Shown here: positions 17,486 through 26,788 of the stretch, piece by piece
How positions within the stretch are numbered: the first letter of the stretch is position 1
How the letters are laid out: each line of letters opens with the position of its first letter
Assembly (NCBI RefSeq): GCF_048269205.1
Contig: NZ_JBLXJC010000002.1
Location: 124,001-188,000 of the forward strand
Source of the DNA: Emcibacter sp048269205
Lineage (GTDB): Bacteria; Pseudomonadota; Alphaproteobacteria; Sphingomonadales; Emcibacteraceae
Direction of reading: 5' to 3'
DNA: 64,000 nucleotides
Translations under genes and position numbers: made by a program
The notes under the pieces: model-generated
Databases searched by the model: none
What the model saw: the letters and a program-made list of their open reading frames with translations, nothing else
What the model was told of the DNA's origin: nothing

Positions 17486-18131
17486 CCGGCTGAGCTGGCA
17501 CACCGACAGCGGTTACCGCTTCCGGGATATCACGGGTTACGACAGCACCCATGCCGATGGTGCTGTCTTTTCCGATAATCAAGGGGGCGCCCGGTGCACC
17601 CTGGATGATACTGGCATTGGCGCCAATATAACAGCACTCCCCAAGACTGACATTGCCCGAGATAACAGCGCCGGGCATCACTGATGAAAAATCACCCAAC
17701 CTGCAGTCATGCCCGATCGTTGAGTTGACGCCCAAAAAGCAGAAATCACCGAAGTGAATATTATTGGTTAACCGGCATCCGGCAGCAAATACATTGCCCG
17801 TTTTACCTTCCAGGCTTGAATGCTGGATATTGCCGAATGTTACCGAGGGGTGAATGATGTTGGGAAAAGTGAGCTGTGCATATTTATTGGCAATCTTTTT
17901 CCTGACTCTGGAACTGCCAATCCCGATTGCAAAAACATATCCCTCCCCATGCAACCTGTTGACCGTGTCAATGTCATCCTTCAAAAGAGGAAAACCGGCC
18001 AGGCCTTCCGTTTTTTTTTCGGTCCCAAGAAAAACAATATCGTCATATCCATCGGCAAGAGCAATATCTGCTACATCCACTGCATGGCCGGCATCACCGA
18101 TGATTGCGACTTTGTTCCTCTTGGATGTCAT
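17475..18131 (-). CDS. NeuD/PglD-type sugar O/N-acetyltransferase
   Basis: About 218 residues: an N-terminal Rossmann-like domain (VAIIGDAGHAVDVADIA) and a C-terminal left-handed beta-helix of hexapeptide repeats. The catalytic-type His is in NSTIGHDCRLGDF, equivalent to the PglD active-site His. The ATG at 18131 forms an ATGA overlap with the preceding glycosyltransferase gene and has AAGGA eight bases upstream, so it is preferred to the ATG at 18137. PglD-type 4-amino-sugar N-acetylation fits the neighbouring dehydratase and aminotransferase. NeuD-like O-acetylation of a nonulosonic acid is the alternative. Confidence 0.87.
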   Translation of the reverse strand: MTSKRNKVAIIGDAGHAVDVADIALADGYDDIVFLGTEKKTEGLAGFPLLKDDIDTVNRLHGEGYVFAIGIGSSRVRKKIANKYAQLTFPNIIHPSVTFGNIQHSSLEGKTGNVFAAGCRLTNNIHFGDFCFLGVNSTIGHDCRLGDFSSVMPGAVISGNVSLGECCYIGANASIIQGAPGAPLIIGKDSTIGMGAVVTRDIPEAVTAVGVPAQPVKK

Positions 18132-19345
18132 TTGCATGTTCCTTCAAGCCACTCGACAAATTGGCCAGCCAGATCATCCCGGGAAAACATTCGTTCTGCA
18201 AGTTTTGCCGAAGCGTCTCCCATGCTCACCAGGCCATCTCTGTTATCAGCAGCCTTCTCAAGGGCATTGGCAAAATCCACCGGACGGGCAGGTTCTACAG
18301 CATAGCCACATCCATTCTCCCGTACAAGATCTGCAACCCACCCCGGATAATTCGTCAGCACCGGCAGTCCAGCAGACAGATAGTCAAAGAACTTGTTTGG
18401 CGACGTGCCATAATAAAAGGCCGGCACATTGGCAAGAATTTGCATCCCGATATCGGCACCGGCCATCAATCCAGCGAGTTTTTTCTTGTCAACCGGATCA
18501 TGGAATATCACATTGCTCAATCCCTTGTCGCCGGCAGCCTTTTGCAATTCCCCCTTCAGCTTGCCCTGCCCCATCAGAAACAGTTTAATGTCATCCCGGC
18601 CTCGCTTTTTTAACTCGCAAGCCGCGTCCAATACAGCATCCAGGCCGTTGGCAATACCATGAGTTCCGGTATAGACCGCAAGCAAATCCTTTTCATTCAC
18701 CCCTTCAGGGCGCCAGGGCCCAACATCACCGCGGAAAATATGTATATCGCATCCGTTTGGTATCATTTTCACCCTGGATGGATCCTTTTTATACCGAAGT
18801 ATGCCCTCCACAATCCCCGGAGAGAGCCCCACCAGGCGATGAGCGGATTTATATGAGACCCATTCCAGAACGGACATCAAGGCCAATATGACAGGGTTTT
18901 TAATCACCCCCATTTCCCGTGGCAGTTCCGGCCACAGGTCTCTAACCTCAAAAACAAATGGCTTACCGCGCAACCAGCGTGCAAATATGCCCGGAATGCC
19001 CGCAGTCAGGGGCGTAGTTGTGGCGAAGACAAGATCATAATCTTCCCTGAACACCAAACGGACGCTTTTCCAGGCAAACGAGAGAAAAGTTTTGGTTCTT
19101 TCCAGAAAACTCTGCACATTCGCATAGGGAAGTTCAAATTCGATGACATCTATACCGTCCACTTCCCCGCGCCTCATGCCATCAGTGAACGGCATATCAA
19201 GCCCAGTTTTGCCGCCACTGTAGGATCCGCAAACCATTGTCACCTGGTGACCTTCACCAATCAGTTTCTTGGCCATTTCATAGGACCTGATCCCTGTTGC
19301 CCCGCTGGGAGTCGAAAAATGTTGATGGAAATAGAGTACACGCAT
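18128..19345 (-). CDS. GT4-family glycosyltransferase (WbuB-like)
   Basis: Cytoplasmic-face GT-B glycosyltransferase, 405 residues from the ATG at 19345 (MRVLYFHQHFS). The N-terminal acceptor domain has HQHFSTPSGATGIRSYEMAKKL. The C-terminal donor domain has the EX7E-like region around FYYGTSPNKFFDYLSAGLPVL. The overall pattern resembles WbuB-type transferases that add an N-acetylated deoxyhexosamine to a lipid-linked sugar. It lies between the heparinase-like gene (two-base gap) and the acetyltransferase (4-base overlap). Donor and acceptor are unknown. Confidence 0.88.
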   Translation of the reverse strand: MRVLYFHQHFSTPSGATGIRSYEMAKKLIGEGHQVTMVCGSYSGGKTGLDMPFTDGMRRGEVDGIDVIEFELPYANVQSFLERTKTFLSFAWKSVRLVFREDYDLVFATTTPLTAGIPGIFARWLRGKPFVFEVRDLWPELPREMGVIKNPVILALMSVLEWVSYKSAHRLVGLSPGIVEGILRYKKDPSRVKMIPNGCDIHIFRGDVGPWRPEGVNEKDLLAVYTGTHGIANGLDAVLDAACELKKRGRDDIKLFLMGQGKLKGELQKAAGDKGLSNVIFHDPVDKKKLAGLMAGADIGMQILANVPAFYYGTSPNKFFDYLSAGLPVLTNYPGWVADLVRENGCGYAVEPARPVDFANALEKAADNRDGLVSMGDASAKLAERMFSRDDLAGQFVEWLEGTCK

Positions 19346-19347
19346 GC

Positions 19348-21168
19348 TTAACACCAAGTGATTTCTGTAATAATTGAACTGTCTTTTCTTATTGTTACCT
19401 CAAGAACCGGTAACTGTTCTTTTCGTGAATAGTAACGGGACTCCCACCCCTCCACAATCCGGAAACTTTCAACCGGATGATCGGCTGTGACTTCAAGAGT
19501 GATTTCACCATTCGTGACTGACCGGTCTTGCATCTTCCAATCGCCGGGCGCCAGCCTCCATCGCAATACCGCCTTATCCCTGAAAGAGGACACTTCGTCT
19601 GAAACTTTTATCCCGTTTGCCATATGCGTCACAGTCCGGTGATGTTTCGCCCCACACCAATCCTTATAAGCAGCGGAAAAGGAATTACTGCTTTTCTGGA
19701 CTTCAAATTGTCCCCTAAGCCAGCGGCCGAAAAGGAATGGCGACAACCGGGGCATCTGGTCCCTCTCATCAAACTGCACTGTATTATGAGATACAGTCCC
19801 CTGGAAATACCGTTTCCATTTCTCCTCGCACACATAACGGTAAGTACCGCCGTCCCTGAGAGCGTTCACACCGCGAACGAAGAGGTCCAGGTGCAGCGCA
19901 TCGCACTGGCTTGGACGGAAGTCAAAATTGGGGAACCGGAAACAACTCATGTTTTCCCCGGACTTGACTATGGCGAAACCACCTGATCGGAAAATATTCA
20001 AATCACTATGGGCCAGAGATTGTTCAAATCGGGGAATACCCAGAAGCCGTAGCGGTTCATCATAAATACCTTTCTCTGCATAGGCTCTGGCAGTGCAGAA
20101 CAGGGCTGCGGCAAGCTGGACTGAAGGCCGAAAGTCACGGCTGTCGGACTCACTCATGGGGGTTATTCGTGCGCCGTCGTTGGTCCCGATGTTCGGCACC
20201 TCGCCTGTCCTGCAGTCTGTAAAGGCATGAAGCCAGAGGGTAGCCTTGCGGCATTTTTCGTAAAAGCTTTCCGAGAAAGCCGGCAGGTCAAGCTTCCTGC
20301 GCCAAACTTCAGCAAGACTTAAGGTATCCAACACTACCCTGTGATAATTTACGGAATACATGCTGAAGGAACCATCGTCAGCTATAAGGCGTGCAGCTCT
20401 GTTTTCCAGCCAGCGGCGCCCCATCCTGGACCATTTTTTCGCGTTTTTGCCCTCACCACAGAATTCCAGAAAACTTCCGCCGATAAAAAGCCCGGCAGCT
20501 TCACTGGTGCCATGATTATTATCTTGGCCAACAGCATATTGAAGGGTCGGTGCAATCCGTCTCAAGTGCTGATCCATCAGTGTTAACAATGGATCTGTAG
20601 GTTTCTTGTCCTGATCAAGTAGAACAGCCGCCAAGGCAAGATGCATCACTCTTATCGAGGCTTCCTGGCCGCATTTCCAATTGACGCCGGTGTTGACCGG
20701 GTTGTTCCGGGACCAGTCAGCAAGCCATTCGTTCAGCCTTTCGAGCCAGATCGGGTCAGATGTCACACGGGCCAGCTTGGCGAGTTTCACGACCCAGTCA
20801 AAACGGGATAGTTCCCAGATACCTTTGATGTCGCCGACCTGCTCTTCCACATCATTGATGTCGCACCAATGCAATTTGTTCGACTGTAAGCTTTTATCAG
20901 TGAGAATTGATCTGTGCCAATTGGGAATGTCCCTATACTCAATGATTTTCCACCCAAAGGCCGGAAACCCTTGCTCGTTCACGGTGACCTGACTGATTTC
21001 CAGGTCATCCGGCAAAACCGCCTTATGAAAAAAAGGTCCGGCAATCGCCTGTCCAGCCGGCATTGTGCGGCGATACCAACCCGCTTTTACCCGAATACGA
21101 TACAGGGCCACCCTCAGCAGGTTTAATGGTCCGAGCTTCCATAATGTCGCAATTTTATCGATGGCCAT
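19348..21168 (-). CDS. Heparinase II/III-like protein in a biosynthetic setting
   Basis: 606 residues. The N-terminal two thirds form an alpha-helical toroid of the alginate-lyase/heparinase type (DNNHGTSEAAGLFIGGSF and NYHRVVLDTLSLAEVWRR are typical), and the C-terminal third is the heparinase II/III beta-sandwich (GTVSHNTVQFDERDQM, HRTVTHM). Start ATG 21168 with AAGGGG upstream. No signal peptide is visible, unusual for a degradative lyase. Homologues occur in capsule and O-antigen clusters next to asparagine-synthase genes, as here. It may edit or epimerise a uronate-containing intermediate, but the real reaction is unknown. Confidence 0.85.
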   Translation of the reverse strand: MAIDKIATLWKLGPLNLLRVALYRIRVKAGWYRRTMPAGQAIAGPFFHKAVLPDDLEISQVTVNEQGFPAFGWKIIEYRDIPNWHRSILTDKSLQSNKLHWCDINDVEEQVGDIKGIWELSRFDWVVKLAKLARVTSDPIWLERLNEWLADWSRNNPVNTGVNWKCGQEASIRVMHLALAAVLLDQDKKPTDPLLTLMDQHLRRIAPTLQYAVGQDNNHGTSEAAGLFIGGSFLEFCGEGKNAKKWSRMGRRWLENRAARLIADDGSFSMYSVNYHRVVLDTLSLAEVWRRKLDLPAFSESFYEKCRKATLWLHAFTDCRTGEVPNIGTNDGARITPMSESDSRDFRPSVQLAAALFCTARAYAEKGIYDEPLRLLGIPRFEQSLAHSDLNIFRSGGFAIVKSGENMSCFRFPNFDFRPSQCDALHLDLFVRGVNALRDGGTYRYVCEEKWKRYFQGTVSHNTVQFDERDQMPRLSPFLFGRWLRGQFEVQKSSNSFSAAYKDWCGAKHHRTVTHMANGIKVSDEVSSFRDKAVLRWRLAPGDWKMQDRSVTNGEITLEVTADHPVESFRIVEGWESRYYSRKEQLPVLEVTIRKDSSIITEITWC

Positions 21169-21192
21169 ATCGCCCCTTTGCCGGATCGCCTT

Positions 21193-23052
21193 TTATACAG
21201 TGAAGCGGTCACTGTTACGGTGCAACCCGGCTAACCAGTAGAGAGAAATACTCTCTCTCAAAGCAAGCGGGCGCTCTATTATCTGCTGAGGTGAAAAATA
21301 ACTATCAAAGCTCTGCCGATCAGTGAAATAGGATGATATCCGTGACCAGGAATCGGCAAGCGTGTTATGAATTTCTTCCGCCAGGCCGCCCTGCAACCAA
21401 GCCCGATCAGGGGTATTGAAGCCCTTTTTATATCTGGCCAGCCTGATCAGATCCGGCACATGGCCCTCTGTAATTTGCCTGAGACAATATTTTCCAAATC
21501 CCTTGCTCAGCTTCATCCTTACAGGAAGAGCAATACCAAGTTCCATCAGGCGGTAATCCATAAAGGGCAAGCGTGTCTCAACACTGTTCCCCATGGAATT
21601 ACGATCCTCATAGCGCAACAGGGTAGGCAAGCTGAATCTTGTCACATCAAGACATTGACGCTCCATCAGTGTCATTTCACCACTCCTCCCGATCTGGAGT
21701 GCGTCCGCTTCAGCCAGAGTCAGAACACTTTCCGTATTCCCCTGCCCCTTATAGGCTTTCAGCCTGTTCCAATAGATTCCAAACTGATGTAGCTCTGCGA
21801 GAAACATAGGTGTCTGGGAAAGAAAAAAACTAAATGCTTGCCAATATTTTCCTTCTTCAACCAGCAGATTGAAATAGAACATCATGAATTTCCGATAGCC
21901 CATAAAAGCTTCGTCGCCGCCCTGTCCGCCAAGCAACACACGATATTTTTCCTGATTGGCTTTCTGGAAGATCAGGTTCTGGGCAATCATACTACCCGTG
22001 GCGAACGGCGCATCCTGATCATAAAGTGTCCGCCAGAGGTTACCGGCCATATCCTTAGGAGACGGCCAGACATAATGGACATCCATGTTTTTACCGCGGG
22101 CAAAAGCATCCACAAGAGGGCCCTCGCTCGCTTCATTTCCTGCCTCCCCAAGGGTAAAACCAACCAGTGAGGCCTGTTTGTCCAACATTAAAGCCGCCAG
22201 TGTCGTAGAGTCGAGGCCGCCGCTGATTGATATGCCAACCGGTACATCAGACCTTAACCGGACATCAATGGCCGATGACAAAACGTCACGGAGCATATCG
22301 AGCAACTCAGGTTCAGAAAGCCTGGCGATCTCCTCCACTCTTTCCTGGGCTTGCTGGTACAGATCGTAATATCTGGAAACTTCCGAGGTTACCTTGCCAC
22401 CAGCCAGGCTTATCTTGAGAAAATGACCGCCCGGAAGCGACAGGATATTTTTATAGGGACTGAAGGAAGTGTCGTCATCATAAATGCCTGATACCAAGCC
22501 CCGCCGGGCATAGTTTTCATTTGGGTCACACCCCAGCAAGGGCGCCAGTGACCTGGTCGTGGAGGCAAAATAAAATCTGTTGCCCTCATGAAAATAAAAT
22601 AATGGCTTCACGCCAAAACGGTCGCGAACAATTAGGACATCATTTTTGCGTTTGTCATAAAACGCGAAGGCGAACATGCCATTTAATCTGGGAATCGCCT
22701 CCTCGCCCCAGCATTTCAGGGCATAGAGCAGAACTTCTGTATCAGAAGTCGTATCAAACTTATACCCCAGACTGCCAAGTTCCTGACGAATTTCGATGTA
22801 ATTGTAAATTTCGCCGTTGAAGACCAGGCAACATGTCCTGTCCCGGTCCCACATCGGTTGGTTTGAGCGTTCATCCAGATCAAGAATGCTGAGCCGGTTA
22901 TGCCCGAAGGCAATAGTGAAGTCAGTCGCTTCAAATTCGTCTACTTCGGAAGCATCCGGGCCCCGCATATACTGGTCCCTGACGACTTCTTGTACAATTA
23001 GCGCTGGTTTCCCAGCACTCTTCAGCTCTATACCACCAGAAATACCGCACAT
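21193..23052 (-). CDS. asnB: Asparagine synthase (glutamine-hydrolysing), locus-embedded
   Basis: Class II glutamine amidotransferase plus AMP-forming synthetase, 619 residues. Cys2 of the N-terminal MCGISGG is the glutaminase nucleophile. The NGEIYNY and SDTEVLL segments complete that domain. The ATP pyrophosphatase loop is SGGLDSTTLAAL, and LLGGQGGDEAFMGY follows. In polysaccharide loci such proteins often amidate a uronic or other sugar acid rather than making asparagine; ugd in the same locus would provide a uronate. The specific acceptor cannot be told from sequence. Confidence 0.88.
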   Translation of the reverse strand: MCGISGGIELKSAGKPALIVQEVVRDQYMRGPDASEVDEFEATDFTIAFGHNRLSILDLDERSNQPMWDRDRTCCLVFNGEIYNYIEIRQELGSLGYKFDTTSDTEVLLYALKCWGEEAIPRLNGMFAFAFYDKRKNDVLIVRDRFGVKPLFYFHEGNRFYFASTTRSLAPLLGCDPNENYARRGLVSGIYDDDTSFSPYKNILSLPGGHFLKISLAGGKVTSEVSRYYDLYQQAQERVEEIARLSEPELLDMLRDVLSSAIDVRLRSDVPVGISISGGLDSTTLAALMLDKQASLVGFTLGEAGNEASEGPLVDAFARGKNMDVHYVWPSPKDMAGNLWRTLYDQDAPFATGSMIAQNLIFQKANQEKYRVLLGGQGGDEAFMGYRKFMMFYFNLLVEEGKYWQAFSFFLSQTPMFLAELHQFGIYWNRLKAYKGQGNTESVLTLAEADALQIGRSGEMTLMERQCLDVTRFSLPTLLRYEDRNSMGNSVETRLPFMDYRLMELGIALPVRMKLSKGFGKYCLRQITEGHVPDLIRLARYKKGFNTPDRAWLQGGLAEEIHNTLADSWSRISSYFTDRQSFDSYFSPQQIIERPLALRESISLYWLAGLHRNSDRFTV

Positions 23053-23081
23053 AATTGTCTACTTACTGCTCCCCTGAATAA

Positions 23082-24374
23082 TTAGGTTCTGGCCAAACTG
23101 TTTTCCATGCCGGGATTGATTTCAGCAACCCGTATTTTTATCGTATTTTCCGTGCTGGCTATATTGCGCAAAAAGCCAAGAAAAAACCAGAAAACGCCTA
23201 CGACAAAGATGGAATAAGCTGTAAAGGAAAAAATAAAGTTACCAACACAAAAATATAGCATGGCAAAAGGCATCGGATTCTTATCATACACGAGTAGGAA
23301 TTTATAATACCTGCCAAAAAGAAACAGCACCCCAAGATAATAGAAAACCGTAAGGATAACGCCATATTTGACAGTTAAGGATATTGGTGACAAATGCACA
23401 TTATGGATATCCTTCAATACACGCCCGGGCTCATAAAAATCATAAACAAAGCCATGTCCGCCCCCTGTCAGGAATGGTTTATAATTCATTTCTGAGAGAG
23501 CCTTCAGTGAATAGATCACCTCACCGACCCGGCCGCCGCCATATTCCTGGGCATTATTGTCGCTATCATCACCCTGGAACTGGATGTCTTCGATCGTAAT
23601 CCGATAAGGGTTTTGATACTGGATTTTCACCAGCGCGGCGCCGAACACCCCGCTTTCGGTGAACTTTATATCCTTGATAGCAAAGAGAAGCACATTGATC
23701 CCCACCAACAGTAATATCCCGTATACGACCAGGGATCCCAAACTTTTCTTATAGGCCAGAAGAATATGAGCCAGGACGATTACGGGCACCGCCATCATCA
23801 CACCGACCTTACCGCTGAGGACGATGACAAAAAATACAACAGCCGCCCATTTGTAGTTTTTCGTGGCCAGGAACCATACGAAGGGAAACAAAGCCATCAC
23901 ATTGCCAAAACTCATGTAAATGGGGAAACCCGAGTATCTGAGAATGTATCCGATGAGAACGGTAATACTATCCCCAATCAGCATGGCGTAGGCGAAAAAA
24001 TTAAAATAGGTCTCTAGTTTTAAGGGGTAGACCACCCTCTGCTGGCTAACAATGTAAATTGCCAATGCAATCAAAATGGATGCCGTATCGGCAACAATGA
24101 CATAGAGATCATTTGATCGAAAAAAGCCCCAGAAAAACCCGTAAAAACAAAGGGAAAACAGGAACCAGGCAAATCCATCAACTTTCAATCTACCTCTGAC
24201 TTTGTGCCATAAAAAGATCATCGCCCCGACAAAGAGCAACGGCAGGATGATCCTCACAAACACAGCAGCGTTAAATAATCCTGTCAACCTGACCAGCGCC
24301 ATCGGCGACATAACGACCAGCGTAGCCATATAGGTGACAAAAACATATTTCAGATATGAGTGATAACTAACCAT
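23082..24374 (-). CDS. Wzy-like O-antigen/capsule polymerase candidate
   Basis: Integral inner-membrane protein, 430 residues, with about ten to twelve hydrophobic helices and a large periplasmic loop between about residues 225 and 320 containing the GGGHGFVYDFYEPGRVLKDIHNVHLSPIS-type region, cited here in parts: GGGHGF and HNVHLSP. This topology and the H-N-x-x-L motif are typical of Wzy polymerases and WaaL-like ligases. Its place between the Wzz-like regulator and asnB favours a polymerase. Sequence conservation in this family is low, so the call rests on topology and context. Confidence 0.75.
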   Translation of the reverse strand: MVSYHSYLKYVFVTYMATLVVMSPMALVRLTGLFNAAVFVRIILPLLFVGAMIFLWHKVRGRLKVDGFAWFLFSLCFYGFFWGFFRSNDLYVIVADTASILIALAIYIVSQQRVVYPLKLETYFNFFAYAMLIGDSITVLIGYILRYSGFPIYMSFGNVMALFPFVWFLATKNYKWAAVVFFVIVLSGKVGVMMAVPVIVLAHILLAYKKSLGSLVVYGILLLVGINVLLFAIKDIKFTESGVFGAALVKIQYQNPYRITIEDIQFQGDDSDNNAQEYGGGRVGEVIYSLKALSEMNYKPFLTGGGHGFVYDFYEPGRVLKDIHNVHLSPISLTVKYGVILTVFYYLGVLFLFGRYYKFLLVYDKNPMPFAMLYFCVGNFIFSFTAYSIFVVGVFWFFLGFLRNIASTENTIKIRVAEINPGMENSLART

Positions 24375-24398
24375 GACCCCAGTTTTCTATTATCACCC

Positions 24399-25319
24399 TC
24401 AAACTGAAACTCTCCGCCATTTCCCCGACACAAAGTAGAAAGCATATGCTCCGAAAAGCCCGGCGCCAAAGGATAATATAAATGCAATTACACCGAGACG
24501 CATTTTACGTTTCTTGCCAATATCAGAAATACTTGCGGCAGGATCAATGATTTCAAAGGCAAAATTTTCATCAACCTTTGCAGAAACCATCTGATAGACT
24601 TCTTTTTCGATCAGACTGAATAAAATATCCCGTCTTTCTTTGATCTGTGTTTTTTCAAGTTGCTTGTCCAGATAGGCAATACTCTCTTCAATCTTGACCA
24701 TCTCTTCAGTGCGAAGATAGCTATTGGCGAAGGCAATATAGTCCCTTACCCACTTCCCTGCGGTATCCGGATCACGCCACTTCATCGTAACGTTAAGCAC
24801 ACCATTGGCGTCATCCATCTCAATGACGAACACCCTTAACAGGAAAAACTCATATCCGTCACGCAGCGTGGGTATGTTTCCCTCGTCGTCCTTTACCCAT
24901 TCACCGGCGCGTTCATCCCAGCGGCGCGGAAAGAATATCTTTAGCAGGTCATAATCCTGAATGAATTTTTCAATAAAAACAGATGACTGCAATATCTGCA
25001 TTTTCCTGGCGCTGTCAGCATCGGTACTCTGACCGAGGCCAAGTAGGGATGCAGCACCTCCCAGTCCCCCACCGATTTTAATTTCACCCGCATCCCCAAA
25101 ACGCGGCTTGGCCACCATAACTTTTGCCTGAACTGCATGCTCATCCGGCATGCCCAAAATCATGTAAAGCCCCAAGGAAAAAACTAGCACAGTAATCAAG
25201 GCAACCAGCCATTTGAGCGTCTTGAGAGGAGCAACCAGAGCTGAAAGATTTATACCCTCTTCAGGGTCCTCAACAACCGCATTGGCGACGAGATAAACTT
25301 TCTTTTCTTCTTTTTCCAT
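24399..25319 (-). CDS. Wzz-family chain length determinant
   Basis: Inner-membrane polysaccharide co-polymerase, 306 residues from the ATG at 25319 (MEKEEKK). Two membrane helices (about 36-56 and 276-298) flank a periplasmic, partly coiled-coil domain. Before the second helix is FEIIDPAASISDIGKKRK, a degenerate form of the proline-rich Wzz motif. No C-terminal BY-kinase domain, so it is an O-antigen-type Wzz or the membrane half of a split Wzc. First gene of the minus-strand run to wzy, asnB, heparinase, GT4 and acetyltransferase, and it probably sets glycan length. Confidence 0.85.
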   Translation of the reverse strand: MEKEEKKVYLVANAVVEDPEEGINLSALVAPLKTLKWLVALITVLVFSLGLYMILGMPDEHAVQAKVMVAKPRFGDAGEIKIGGGLGGAASLLGLGQSTDADSARKMQILQSSVFIEKFIQDYDLLKIFFPRRWDERAGEWVKDDEGNIPTLRDGYEFFLLRVFVIEMDDANGVLNVTMKWRDPDTAGKWVRDYIAFANSYLRTEEMVKIEESIAYLDKQLEKTQIKERRDILFSLIEKEVYQMVSAKVDENFAFEIIDPAASISDIGKKRKMRLGVIAFILSFGAGLFGAYAFYFVSGKWRRVSV

Positions 25320-25451
25320 ATAATTACACTCTGTTTTTGAAGAGGGCCTCAATCGAAATATAACCTCAGGCCGGAAAAATTTAAACGCGTTTGTTTTCTA
25401 TTGGGTTCACCTTTTGAGTAGCTCCACTCGGACTACACCCGGCCAGATAGA

Positions 25452-26600
25452 TCACCCTGCTGCAACCAGCTGTTTTTTTAAGCGTGTCTTGAAATATGCC
25501 AACATCGGCTTTTCGACGACAACATAAACAATTTTTGCAGCGATTATGGTCAGGATCATCGAAACAATAATGACGACCCAAGGCTGCCTGGCAAGGAATT
25601 CTGGATCGATAAGCCTGCTGGTTACAAGTTCCACTCCCTTGAAACAGAACGGATGGAGGAGGTAAACACTATAGCTGATGTCCCCAAGAAAACTTCCCAC
25701 ACCCCGCAACCATACAGGCAATTCGCACATTGACCATAAAAGAAAAACGGCAAAAGCGATTATCAGGAAAACAAAACCGCTGTACCCGCTCACAGACTCT
25801 CCGGATCCGGATGTAGGATAAAATACAAAACCCAAAGTCAGGATAAAGACAATCAATATGGCGAATCCGGAACTGACTTGACGCCGCGGCAATAGCCATT
25901 TGGATACCATACACCCGAACACAAAATATCCCGCAAAAGAGAGAAAGTTGGTGTAATAGTCCCACGCCAGGTGGAAATCTGCGCCGTTAATAGCCACGAC
26001 ATAATTGACAAAAGTGATCTGAACAAAGCAGGCGGTCAATAGAAGAACAAGATCGAATTTCCAGCTTTTGGTATCCATGAGGAAAAGAAGCATGGGGAAC
26101 ACAGTGTAAAAGACAACCTCAATACCAATTGACCAGCCCCCCCCAACATTGGAGGTCTCGCCGGGCATACCGAAACCAAAAAGCAGAGACGAATTCAAAA
26201 TGATTTTTGCCAGGCTCCAGTCCTTTTCTCCAACAATGAAATAGAGAGACAATACGGTAAGCATCATTACAAAGAAATAGAGCGGCAGTATTCGTGCCCA
26301 GCGCACACCATAATAGTAGACAAAATCTGCGGAAGTTTTCAGCCTGTCGCGATAAGAGCTACACATCGTAGCCCCGGAAAGCATAAAAAACATATATACG
26401 CCGTAAGTGCCTGCATTATTAATTGCACCAAGCGGAGAAACATAAGATGTCGTATTGGCAGTCCAGAATAGGAAATGATAGAGCGCTACAAAAATTGCGC
26501 ATAGCCCCCTCAACAAGTCATAGGAATAAATTCTGCGCGGCAATTCTTTTGTTTCGGGCCATTTCCTGAGACCAAAAAATGCCAATCCTCCTTTATTCAT
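25452..26600 (-). CDS. Acyltransferase 3 family membrane protein
   Basis: 382 residues with about ten membrane helices. The N-terminal YDLLRGLCAIFVALYHFLFW holds the catalytic-type His of the family, and FMLSGATMCSSYRDR is the next conserved element. Such proteins move acetyl or other acyl groups across the inner membrane onto surface glycans. The start at 26600 is supported by GGGAGG a few bases upstream. It stands alone on the minus strand, divergent from the nonulosonate gene run, and probably acetylates the glycan made by this locus. Acceptor and acyl group are unknown. Confidence 0.87.
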   Translation of the reverse strand: MNKGGLAFFGLRKWPETKELPRRIYSYDLLRGLCAIFVALYHFLFWTANTTSYVSPLGAINNAGTYGVYMFFMLSGATMCSSYRDRLKTSADFVYYYGVRWARILPLYFFVMMLTVLSLYFIVGEKDWSLAKIILNSSLLFGFGMPGETSNVGGGWSIGIEVVFYTVFPMLLFLMDTKSWKFDLVLLLTACFVQITFVNYVVAINGADFHLAWDYYTNFLSFAGYFVFGCMVSKWLLPRRQVSSGFAILIVFILTLGFVFYPTSGSGESVSGYSGFVFLIIAFAVFLLWSMCELPVWLRGVGSFLGDISYSVYLLHPFCFKGVELVTSRLIDPEFLARQPWVVIIVSMILTIIAAKIVYVVVEKPMLAYFKTRLKKQLVAAG

Positions 26601-26785
26601 CCGCCCCTCCCTTAAGTACGCTTACTGATGAATATTTTCCAATTCTCTGTCTGCTCAGACATATGTTTATCTGGGTTATAGACGAGGTTAAAAAAAACAC
26701 ATACCATTATCTGAAAGAAAGATATATACATACACATCTATTCTATTAAAAAGCTAAAGACAGTATCTTTACCGATAAGGAAATT
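26601..26785. other. AT-rich divergent intergenic region of the locus
   Basis: This gap between the acyltransferase and the nonulosonate run is far more AT-rich than surrounding genes and must hold the promoters for both directions. It contains a run of eight A at about 26693 and several TA-rich hexamers, but no pair of -35/-10 elements stood out. No gene was seen in it. Confidence 0.5.
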
Positions 26786-26788
26786 TTG

